The position numbers and the translations under genes were made by a program. The notes under the pieces were generated by a model that saw nothing but the letters and a program-made list of their open reading frames with translations, made no database searches and was not told the DNA's origin. A DNA stretch of 9,516 bases, taken from Streptosporangiaceae bacterium (GTDB taxonomy: Bacteria > Actinomycetota > Actinomycetes > Streptosporangiales > Streptosporangiaceae). This document shows positions 1-7,007 of the stretch, piece by piece (position 1 is the first letter of the stretch; every line of letters starts with the position of its first letter). The DNA is taken from contig JASIBM010000047.1 in NCBI GenBank assembly GCA_030045175.1, positions 1-9,516 of the forward strand, read 5' to 3'.

Positions 1-3000
1 TCCACCAGCCGCTCGAACGGCACGTCCTGACGATCCAAGGCGCCCAGCCAGAACTCCCGCACCCGCCCGAGCAGTTGCGTGAACTCCGGATCACCGGACA
101 CATCCGTGCGCAGCACCAGCGTGTTCACGAAGAACCCGACCAGGTCATCAAGCGCCGCATCCGACCGCCCGGCCACCGCGGTGCCGACCGGGATGTCCTC
201 CCCCGCGCCCAGTTTCGACAGCAGCACCGCCAGCGCGGCCTGCACCACCATGAACAAGGTCACGCCCCGCTCCCGGGCCAGCCCGGCCAGCCCGGCATGC
301 ACCTGCGCCCCGACGGCCAGCGGCACGGTGTGCCCTCGGCGCCCAGGCACCACCGGGCGGGGCCGGTCGGCGGGCAGGCTCAGCTCCGGCGGCGCCCCGG
401 CCAGCGCCCGCCGCCACCACCCCACCTGCTCCGCCAGCAAGCTGCCCGGATCATCTTCCGAGCCGAGCAGGTCCCGCTGCCACAACGCGTAATCGGCGTA
501 CTGCACCGGCAGCGGCGCCCAGCCCGGCTCCCGGCCGTCCACCCTGGCCGCGTACGCCACCGACAGATCCCTGGCCAGCACCCCGCCCGACCAGCCATCG
601 GTCGCGACGTGATGGATCACCACCACAAGCACGTGCACCAGGGGACCTAGCGCCAGCAGCCGGGCCCGCACCGGCACCCGCGCCATCAGGTCAAACACCC
701 CGGCCGCCACCGCCCCGATCGCCGCCGCCAGCTCCTCATCCCCGGACACCACGGTCACCGGCAGGCCCCAGCCCAGCTCCCCCAGCTCCAGCACCCGCTG
801 ATACGGCTCCCCGCCCTCGGCGGGGAAGACGGTGCGTAGCACCTCATGCCGGGCGATCACATCACCAAGCGCCGCCTCCAGCGCCCCGGCATCAAGCTCC
901 CCCTCCAGCCGCACCGCCACCGGAACGTTGTAAGCCGCGCTCGGGCCCTCCATCTGGGCGATGAACCACAGCCGCTGCTGGCCGAACGACAACGGCACCC
1001 GCGCCGGGCGTTCCCGCCGCCCCAGCGGCAGCCGGGCCGGGCCCGCCTGGCCCAGCCACCCCGCCAGCCCGGCGGGGGTCGGCGCCTCGAACACCGCCCG
1101 CATCGGCACCTCGGCGCCCAGCGCCACCCGGACCCGGCTGGCCAGCCGCACCGCCAGCAGGGAGTGCCCGCCGAGGGCGAAGAAATCATCCTGCGGCCCG
1201 ACCGCGTCCAGGCCCAGCACGTCGGCGAACAGGCCGCACACGATCTCCTCAGCGATCGTCTGCGGCCCCCTGCCGTCACCAGCCGCGACCGCGGCGTAGT
1301 CGGGGGCGGGCAGCGCGGCCTTGTCCACCTTCCCGTTCGCCGTCAGTGGCAGCGCGTCCAGCACCATGATCACTGCGGGCAGCATGTACTCCGGCAGCCG
1401 CCCCGCCGCGTACTGGCGCGCCGCATCGGCCAGCCCCTCGTCCCCATCGGCGCCGGCGGGGACGATATAGCCGACCAGCCGCTTGCCGCCGGGGGCATCC
1501 TCGCGGACAGCCACCGCAGCCCGCGCTACCTCCGGGCAGGCGGCCAGCACCGCCTCGACCTCGCCAGGTTCCACCCGGAACCCGCGGACCTTGACCTGGT
1601 CATCGGTTCGCCCGCAGAACACAAGCACCCCGCGCGCGGTCCACTTCACCAGGTCCCCGGTCCGGTACATCCGCTCCCCCGCACCGAACGGACAGGCCAC
1701 GAACCGCTCCCCGGTCAGCCTCGCCCGCCCCAGGTACCCGCGCGCCAGCCCCGCCCCGGCCACGTACAACTCCCCCGCCACCCCGGCCGGCACCGGGCAC
1801 AGCCACCCGTCAAGCACGAAGGCCCGGGTATCGGCAATCGGCCGGCCGACCGGCACCCCGCCGCCATCCAGGTCCGCTGCCCGCACCGCCCAGGTAGCGG
1901 TGAACGTGGTGTTCTCCGTCGGCCCGTAGCCGTTCAGCAGCCGCACCCCGCCAGCCCGCTCAAGCACAGCCCGGCACGCCGGCACCGGCAGCACGTCCCC
2001 CCCGGCCAGCAGGCACCGCAACCCCGCGAGCGCCCCCGCATCCACCTCTGCCACCTGGCCGAACAAGCCCGCCGTCAGCCACAGCACGCTCACCCCCTCA
2101 GCGGCCAGGAACCCGGCCAGTTCCCCGGCCGACAGCACCCCCCGCGGGGCGATCGCCAGCCGCGCGCCACCGGCCAGGGCACCCCAGATCTCGAAGGTAG
2201 CGGCGTCAAACGAAACCGACGACAGCAGCGCAACGACATCACCACCGCGCACCTCGAGGTACCCGTTATCCCGCACCAGGCGGTCAACAGCGCGGTGGGT
2301 GACCGTCACCCCCTTCGGCGTCCCCGTGGACCCCGAGGTGTACATCACGTACGCCGGATGCTCGGGCAGCAGCCTGCCCGCTCCACCGCCATCGGCGTCA
2401 ATGCCGGCCATCCCGGCCAGCCCCTCGGTTCCTGGCACCAGCACCGCCACCCCGGGCAGCGCCCGCAGGCCGTCCGCCGCCTCCGCAGCGGAGATCACCG
2501 CTACCGGGCCCGCGTCCGCCAGCATGGACGCGATCCGGCCGGCCGGGTACCCCGGATCCACCGGCAGGTAGGCCGCGCCCGCCTTCAGCACCGCCAGCAA
2601 AGCGGTGATCAGCGCGGCGGACCGGTCCATTACCACCGCCACCACCGTCTCCGGTCCCGCTCCCGCCGCCACGAGAACCCGGGCTAGCCGACTCGCCGCC
2701 GCGTCCAGCCACGCGTAGCTCACCACGCCACCGCCGCACGACAGCGCCACCGCATCCGGCACTCGCGCCGCAACCACCCCGAACAGCTCCGGCACCGTAA
2801 CCGCCGCAACCCCGCGGGCAGTGTCATTCCAGCCCCGCAGCACCTGCAGCCGCTCCGCGTCGGACATGATCTGCGCGTCACCCACGTGCCCGCCGGGCTC
2901 AGCCCGTTCCGCCCAGCCCAGGATCCTACGGAAACGGCAGCATATATCTCGCTCTGATGTTTTATCGTAAAGGTCAGGATTAACCTCTACCGCGACCTGC

Positions 3001-4169
3001 ATGCTGCCGGCTGCCGCACTGCCGTACACGGCAATGCGAACGTCACTGACCGGCGTGCTTATAACACTATGCGGAGTGACGGAACAATCACCGAACGTCA
3101 TGTAATCGAACGCCATGATGTTGACGACCACGCTGAAGAGCGAGTCGTTATCCGGGAGTCGCAGGTCCCTCCGCATATCCTCGAACCGGTACCGCTGATG
3201 CTCCAGTGCGTGGCCTACCGTCCTGGACACCTGGCGCGTCAGATCATCTAGAGAGGTTTCATGAGAGACGCGAAGACGGATGGGCAAGACATTAGCCGTC
3301 ATTCCAGGAATCGCACGCTGCCGCCGCCCTGACCGGCCAAGGACGGCAAGGCCCAGAACCATATCTTCTTCGCCAGTCCACCGATGCAGGTAAACAGCCA
3401 CGGCCGCCATAAGAAATCCGCTCAGACTCGTCCGGGCGCGGCGGGCCGCCGCGTTCAGGCGAGTAATATCCTCCGGGCTGAGATCCAGGACATTCTGCGT
3501 CGGCAGTCGCGGTATCCGCCGCTCCTGCCGACCGCTTATACTGGCTGCTCTCGGGACGCCCGACAGAGCATTAAGCCAGAATTTCTGGTCGTTCTTGAAC
3601 TCCGGAGAGTTCCGGTACCGCGCATCGCTAGCCAGCAGCACGGAAAGGGGTTCCAGCGCGCCGTCGGCAGATGAGCGGCCGGCCAGCAACAACGTGTAAA
3701 TCCGAGCCTGCCGGACAGCGAAAATCGAAGCACTGAACCCGTCCAGGGCAATATGATGGGTGCGATAATACCAGAAGAACTTTCTCGGCCCGGCCTGGAA
3801 CAAAGCCATCGCGAAGAGGCAGTCCCCGAACTCGACAGGGCACCGCATGTCCTTCTGCATCCATTCCCTGGCCGTGGCATGCGGGTCTTCAGCGTCACTG
3901 ACGTCAAAAAAGTCAAGCTGCCAGTCGCCTGATTCATGAATATACTGTAGCGGCAGCTCACCATTCTCCCTAAGCCGGATACGAAAAGCCTCGGCCTCGC
4001 GAATGGTAAGCCGCAGGGCCACCTCGAACAGGTCGACGTCCAGGTCACCGTCGATCTCCAGGTACTCACCGACATTGTAAAGCGAAGTATCAGGAGCAAG
4101 CTTCTGGGCATGCCAGATCTCAAGCTGCCCGGTCGTCAGATCCTGGCACTCACCATCAGATGTAGGCAT
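1..4169 (-). CDS. Non-ribosomal peptide synthetase, initiating module C-A-PCP-C (3' end cut by window edge)
   Basis: The frame is open from ATG 4169 to the left edge (about 1,389 codons, no stop). Domain order by residue: condensation C1 about 8-430, with HHIALDG at 138-144; adenylation about 440-960, with SFDAATFE (Asp655), YTSGSTGTPKG at 610-620, NGYGPTE at 746-752, YRTGD at 835-839 and NGK ending at Lys947; peptidyl carrier about 965-1035, with GGHS and phosphopantetheine Ser1003; second condensation from about 1055, opening LSFGQQRLW (LCL-like) with HHVATDG at 1186-1192, then cut. C1 resembles the N-terminal C domain of EntF, which takes an acyl group from a free carrier protein, so this is probably the chain-starting module. 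Aligning the A domain by eye to GrsA gives the pocket code DAFWLGGTFK, close to the valine code DAFWIGGTFK. No epimerase is seen before C2. The start lies 48 bp after the KASII stop, so the gene is probably co-transcribed with it. The ribosome site is weak (GGAAAG). Base composition changes abruptly near 2940, between C1 and A. Confidence 0.96.
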   Translation of the reverse strand, partial: MPTSDGECQDLTTGQLEIWHAQKLAPDTSLYNVGEYLEIDGDLDVDLFEVALRLTIREAEAFRIRLRENGELPLQYIHESGDWQLDFFDVSDAEDPHATAREWMQKDMRCPVEFGDCLFAMALFQAGPRKFFWYYRTHHIALDGFSASIFAVRQARIYTLLLAGRSSADGALEPLSVLLASDARYRNSPEFKNDQKFWLNALSGVPRAASISGRQERRIPRLPTQNVLDLSPEDITRLNAAARRARTSLSGFLMAAVAVYLHRWTGEEDMVLGLAVLGRSGRRQRAIPGMTANVLPIRLRVSHETSLDDLTRQVSRTVGHALEHQRYRFEDMRRDLRLPDNDSLFSVVVNIMAFDYMTFGDCSVTPHSVISTPVSDVRIAVYGSAAAGSMQVAVEVNPDLYDKTSERDICCRFRRILGWAERAEPGGHVGDAQIMSDAERLQVLRGWNDTARGVAAVTVPELFGVVAARVPDAVALSCGGGVVSYAWLDAAASRLARVLVAAGAGPETVVAVVMDRSAALITALLAVLKAGAAYLPVDPGYPAGRIASMLADAGPVAVISAAEAADGLRALPGVAVLVPGTEGLAGMAGIDADGGGAGRLLPEHPAYVMYTSGSTGTPKGVTVTHRAVDRLVRDNGYLEVRGGDVVALLSSVSFDAATFEIWGALAGGARLAIAPRGVLSAGELAGFLAAEGVSVLWLTAGLFGQVAEVDAGALAGLRCLLAGGDVLPVPACRAVLERAGGVRLLNGYGPTENTTFTATWAVRAADLDGGGVPVGRPIADTRAFVLDGWLCPVPAGVAGELYVAGAGLARGYLGRARLTGERFVACPFGAGERMYRTGDLVKWTARGVLVFCGRTDDQVKVRGFRVEPGEVEAVLAACPEVARAAVAVREDAPGGKRLVGYIVPAGADGDEGLADAARQYAAGRLPEYMLPAVIMVLDALPLTANGKVDKAALPAPDYAAVAAGDGRGPQTIAEEIVCGLFADVLGLDAVGPQDDFFALGGHSLLAVRLASRVRVALGAEVPMRAVFEAPTPAGLAGWLGQAGPARLPLGRRERPARVPLSFGQQRLWFIAQMEGPSAAYNVPVAVRLEGELDAGALEAALGDVIARHEVLRTVFPAEGGEPYQRVLELGELGWGLPVTVVSGDEELAAAIGAVAAGVFDLMARVPVRARLLALGPLVHVLVVVIHHVATDGWSGGVLARDLSVAYAARVDGREPGWAPLPVQYADYALWQRDLLGSEDDPGSLLAEQVGWWRRALAGAPPELSLPADRPRPVVPGRRGHTVPLAVGAQVHAGLAGLARERGVTLFMVVQAALAVLLSKLGAGEDIPVGTAVAGRSDAALDDLVGFFVNTLVLRTDVSGDPEFTQLLGRVREFWLGALDRQDVPFERLV

Positions 4170-4217
4170 CTTTCCATTCCGAACACTCGGATTGAACGGG
4201 CTGGGTTCGCGAAAGGC

Positions 4218-5471
4218 TCAGAGTGCCATAAATGCCAGTGTCACGTTATGGCCGCCGAAGCCAGACGAGTTGCTGAGTGCCGCTGCGGGCCACGGCGCCG
4301 TGCGCAACTCGCATGCCTCCGCGGCGATGTTAATACCGGTCGCGATGATTTCATCGTCAGGCTCTTCCAGATTGATCGTCGGTGGTGCCATGAAGTCCCG
4401 CAGCGCACAGATCGCCGCGACTGCCTCAATGGCACCGGATCCGCCCAGCAGGTGGCCAGTCATTGACTTGGTAGCGGACACGACCATCCCACTGACTGCA
4501 TTGCCGATCGCCTGCGAGATGGCCATTGCCTCCGCGACGTCGCCCACCAGAGTTGACGTCGCATGCGCATTGATGTGGACAACGTGTTCCGGTGTAATAT
4601 CCGCGTCGGCGAGGGCCTGCTGGATTGCCATAACAACCCCGGCCCCATTGGGAGCAGCCTTCGCCACATCGTACGCGTCTGCTGAGTACCCCACGCCGGC
4701 CGCGACAGCCACAACGTCAGCTCCCCGCCTCGCGGCATGTTCGGCGGATTCAAGTACCACCACGCCCGCGCCTTCGCCTAGCACGAAACCATCTCTGGCC
4801 TTGTCGAATGGCCTTGAGGCCCGTTCGGGATCGTCATTGCGGCGGGAAAGGGCGCGCATCGCGCCAAACATGGCGAAAGTCATCGGAATGATAGCCGCCT
4901 CGGCCGCGCCTGCGACCACCACATCCGCGCGGCCAGAGCGGATCATGTCTATGCCATACCCGATCGCCTCCGCGCCCGAGGCGCACGCGCTGACCGGCGC
5001 GTGGACACCGGCGCGCGCGCCAAGCTCAATGCCAATCCAGGCTGCCGTGCCATTGGCGATGAACATCGGCACGGTGAACGGCGAGACCCGCCGCCAGCCC
5101 TGCTTCCTTAGGATGTCGTGTGCATCGAGTATCGCCCCCAAGCCACCTAGACCGGTGGTGATGGACACGCCAAGGCGATCCGACTCCACCGCCGGCGCGC
5201 CGGCGTCTTGCCACGCCTGCCTGGCGGCGATCAGCGCTAGCTGCTGAGAGCGGTCCATGCAGCGCAGCTGGCCCGAGGGAATCATCGCCCCTGGGTCAGT
5301 CCTGACCGGGGCAGCGATGCGTACCGGGAGCTCATCCGCCCAGCTTTCGCTTAGCGTGCACACCCCGGACTTACCTGCCAGCAGCGCGGCCCAAGTTGAG
5401 GCTACATCTTCCCCCAACGGGGTTATAGCGCCTAGGCCGGTCACCACGACACGCCCTGCGCACTGGCTCAT
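4218..5471 (-). CDS. Beta-ketoacyl-ACP synthase II (FabF-like, cluster-dedicated)
   Basis: This 417-residue protein has the normal length and fold pattern of a KASII elongating ketosynthase, which condenses acyl groups with malonyl-ACP. The catalytic Cys163 (in SACASG), His303 (in NAHATST), Lys335 and His340 (in TKSMTGH) are all present at about the same numbers as in E. coli FabF. This argues for an active enzyme rather than a chain-length-factor partner, which would lack the cysteine. NAHATST differs from the usual THGTST around His303. The start ATG overlaps the ACP stop in an ATGA arrangement with no clear ribosome site of its own, so translation is probably coupled to the ACP. Its placement between ACP and NRPS, together with the KASIII, suggests it builds the acyl starter for the peptide. 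The FabF3-like gene of the CDA lipopeptide cluster and RedR of undecylprodigiosin are functional parallels. The chain length made cannot be read from the sequence. Confidence 0.95.
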   Translation of the reverse strand: MSQCAGRVVVTGLGAITPLGEDVASTWAALLAGKSGVCTLSESWADELPVRIAAPVRTDPGAMIPSGQLRCMDRSQQLALIAARQAWQDAGAPAVESDRLGVSITTGLGGLGAILDAHDILRKQGWRRVSPFTVPMFIANGTAAWIGIELGARAGVHAPVSACASGAEAIGYGIDMIRSGRADVVVAGAAEAAIIPMTFAMFGAMRALSRRNDDPERASRPFDKARDGFVLGEGAGVVVLESAEHAARRGADVVAVAAGVGYSADAYDVAKAAPNGAGVVMAIQQALADADITPEHVVHINAHATSTLVGDVAEAMAISQAIGNAVSGMVVSATKSMTGHLLGGSGAIEAVAAICALRDFMAPPTINLEEPDDEIIATGINIAAEACELRTAPWPAAALSNSSGFGGHNVTLAFMAL

Positions 5472-5767
5472 GTGGCCGGCACTTCGGAAGCAGAACTCTC
5501 CATGCCAAGCCCAGCGCCTGAAGCCTGCACGCGGTGCACATAGCTGACGACGTCCTGGACAGTCCTGAGATCCTTCAGCGCATCATCGGGAATCTCAACG
5601 TTAAATTTCCCCTCCGCAGCAATGATTATCTCGACCATCCACAGCGAGCTGATGCCCAGGTCGTCGACGATGTCCGCCTCGCGGGTCACCAGGCTCGCAG
5701 ATACCCCGCCTACCTCCACGAGAATTTCCGCCAGGCGGGCGAAGATTTCATGCTCGGTCATCGCCAT
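5468..5767 (-). CDS. Free-standing acyl carrier protein
   Basis: This 99-residue acidic protein has the helix pattern of type II ACPs. The attachment motif reads DLGISSLWMVEI, so the phosphopantetheine serine is Ser41. The usual aspartate before it (DSL) is replaced by Ser40, which is uncommon. The helix II/III segment VEIIIAAEGKFNVEIPDD is typical of FabC-like actinobacterial ACPs. A tail of about 19 residues rich in Ser, Gly and Ala extends past the usual domain end. GAGGAG lies 10 bp upstream of the ATG at 5767, and AAGGA sits closer; the in-frame ATG at codon 3 is an alternative start. The gene lies between KASIII (36 bp gap) and KASII (4 bp overlap). It probably carries the growing acyl chain and presents it to the first NRPS condensation domain. 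Confidence 0.94.
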   Translation of the reverse strand: MAMTEHEIFARLAEILVEVGGVSASLVTREADIVDDLGISSLWMVEIIIAAEGKFNVEIPDDALKDLRTVQDVVSYVHRVQASGAGLGMESSASEVPAT

Positions 5768-5803
5768 CGTTCCTTAACTCCTCGGCTATAGGTCCAGCGC
5801 AGC

Positions 5804-6817
5804 TCAAGTCACACATGTCAGCTCTGGCCAGCGCAGCAACGTGGCGCCCCAGGTAAGACCGCCGCCGAATGCGGTGAGCACCACACGGTGCCCCGGGCGC
5901 AGCGCTCCGCATTCCAGGCCGTAGCCCAACGCAAGTGGAATAGACGCCGCTGCCGTGTTCCCCACCTGGTCTATATTGCTCAGGCATCGCTCCATGGGAA
6001 TGTCCAAGCGGCTGGCGACAGCTTCCAGGATGAACTGATTGGCTTGATGGCACACCAGCAAGTCGACCGCGGAAACAGGCCACTCCGCTAGTTCGAGTAC
6101 CCGAGTCGTCGATGCGACAATAGTAGCCACCGCCTTTCGGTAAACCGCCTTTCCATTCATCGCAAAATATCGATCCGATTCGTCTCTCCCAGCTCCAGGG
6201 CCCGGTCGCCGCGATCCCCCGTCCGGAATCATTATCAGGTTGGCGCCGCGACCGTCGCTGCCGAGCGAAAAGGGGCCAAGCGCGCCCAGTTCATGGACAT
6301 TTCCAGCCCGAAGTACCACCGCGCCAGCGCCGTCGCCGAAGATCGCCCTTGTGGTACGGTCACGGGGGTTCAAGATAGAGGTGAATACGTCAGCTCCTAT
6401 CACGAGCACCCGGTCCGCGATACCTGCGGCGATCAAGCCGGCCCCGTTAGCAAGCGCATATACGAAACCTGAGCAAACCGCAGCCACGTCGAAGGCAGCG
6501 ATCACGTCCAGACCCAGCCTGGTCGCCACCTCGGGTGCGGTCGCCGGGCAATGGTAGTCAGGAGTCGATGTCGCAAGTATCAACGCGTCCACCGCTGCAA
6601 GATCGGCAGATTTGAGTGCACGCTGGCCGGCTTCGACGGCTAGTTCGGAGGTTGCCATGCCCGCATCGGCAACATGACGGTGAACTACACCCGTCCTACT
6701 CCTTATCCACTCATCCGAAGTATCGAGCACCGCCGCGAGCTGGTCATTCGTAACGACGTTCGGAGGTGTCCACCAGCCAAGGCCGCAAACAACTGCTGCT
6801 CGCGTAGCAAGGGCCAT
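5804..6817 (-). CDS. Beta-ketoacyl-ACP synthase III (FabH-like, cluster-dedicated)
   Basis: This 337-residue protein matches FabH in length and sequence throughout, for example TSDEWIRSRTG at 33-43. KASIII starts chains by condensing an acyl-CoA with malonyl-ACP. The Cys-His-Asn triad is intact: Cys115 (AAVCSG), His257 (CHQAN) and Asn287 (VGNTAAAS). The C-terminal GGGLTWGA loop, which lines the active site, is also present. It is the first gene of the minus-strand operon KASIII-ACP-KASII-NRPS, and it starts at ATG 6817 with a weak GGGA ribosome site. Housekeeping fabH usually sits with fabD, acpP and fabF. Its place ahead of an NRPS marks this copy as specialised, like RedP in undecylprodigiosin or the FabH4-type protein in the CDA cluster. 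The starter acyl-CoA preferred (acetyl, branched or other) cannot be told by eye. Confidence 0.95.
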   Translation of the reverse strand: MALATRAAVVCGLGWWTPPNVVTNDQLAAVLDTSDEWIRSRTGVVHRHVADAGMATSELAVEAGQRALKSADLAAVDALILATSTPDYHCPATAPEVATRLGLDVIAAFDVAAVCSGFVYALANGAGLIAAGIADRVLVIGADVFTSILNPRDRTTRAIFGDGAGAVVLRAGNVHELGALGPFSLGSDGRGANLIMIPDGGSRRPGPGAGRDESDRYFAMNGKAVYRKAVATIVASTTRVLELAEWPVSAVDLLVCHQANQFILEAVASRLDIPMERCLSNIDQVGNTAAASIPLALGYGLECGALRPGHRVVLTAFGGGLTWGATLLRWPELTCVT

Positions 6818-6836
6818 CTTGATCCCGGTTCCGTAT

Positions 6837-6859
6837 CTAGATCCCGATCTCGCATCTAG
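6837..6859. promoter_or_regulatory. Inverted repeat 1, candidate operator upstream of KASIII
   Basis: CTAGAT (6837-6842) and its exact complement ATCTAG (6854-6859) flank an 11-bp spacer, 20-42 bp before the KASIII start codon. Two CTAG tetramers so close together are unusual in high-GC DNA. The position suits an operator near the promoter or in the leader of the minus-strand operon. The repeat alone could arise by chance in a region this size. Confidence 0.35.
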
Positions 6860-6894
6860 TATGAATGGTTATCGGCCTTTTTTCATCCCGCGTT

Positions 6895-6923
6895 GTTCAA
6901 CTGGCACGCTGCCGCAGTTGCAC
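6895..6923. promoter_or_regulatory. Inverted repeat 2, candidate operator at the P450 promoter
   Basis: CAACTG (6898-6903) and CAGTTG (6915-6920) are perfect arms around an 11-bp spacer. Extending outward gives GTTCAACTG against CAGTTGCAC, with 8 of 9 positions paired. It overlaps the candidate -35 of the P450 promoter, where a bound repressor would block transcription. Its arm length and spacer equal those of the repeat 61 bp to the left, though the arm sequences differ. Confidence 0.4.
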
Positions 6924-6948
6924 GCCACTATGACCAGTGTTCTATAAG
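6918..6948 (+). promoter_or_regulatory. Candidate promoter for the P450 gene
   Basis: TATAAG at 6943-6948 is one base from the TATAAT -10 consensus. TTGCAC at 6918-6923 is a weak -35 at a long 19-bp spacing. Transcription would start near 6955, giving a leader of about 50 nt. This is a by-eye call; the divergent layout requires a rightward promoter somewhere in 6818-7001. Confidence 0.35.
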
Positions 6949-6997
6949 TTTCTGAGTCCGTCCCATCCAGCAGGCTGAACGCTCGGGCAGGACAACT

Positions 6998-7002
6998 GGA
7001 GG
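6998..7002 (+). promoter_or_regulatory. Ribosome binding site that decides the P450 start
   Basis: GGAGG ends at 7002, leaving 5 nt before ATG 7008. The in-frame GTG at 7002 overlaps the Shine-Dalgarno sequence itself and so cannot use it. ATG 7008 is therefore the better start. Confidence 0.75.
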
Positions 7003-7007
7003 TGCCG

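Noticed and set aside
846..2687. A 613-codon open frame on the plus strand, plus other long plus-strand frames in 75-2740
   Set aside because: They lie antisense to the NRPS, and the longest is in codon register with it. Very high GC leaves few stop codons on either strand. Their translations are Arg/Pro/His-rich with no domain, whereas the minus strand gives unbroken C-A-PCP-C motifs.
2880..3000. A frameshift or gene boundary at the composition break in the NRPS
   Set aside because: The same frame runs through with no stop, and the A-domain motifs and C1 HHxxxDG are in phase, so this is one continuous gene.
4192..5247. A 351-codon plus-strand frame opposite the KASII gene
   Set aside because: It is low complexity (Ala/Ser/Pro-rich) and antisense to a protein with the full FabF active site at canonical positions.
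4218..5471. KASII being a chain-length factor (inactive KS-beta) of an aromatic polyketide system
   Set aside because: The active-site Cys163 and both histidines are present, and no second KS is paired with it.
7002..7007. GTG 7002 as the P450 start
   Set aside because: It overlaps the GGAGG ribosome site; ATG 7008 is in frame with proper spacing.
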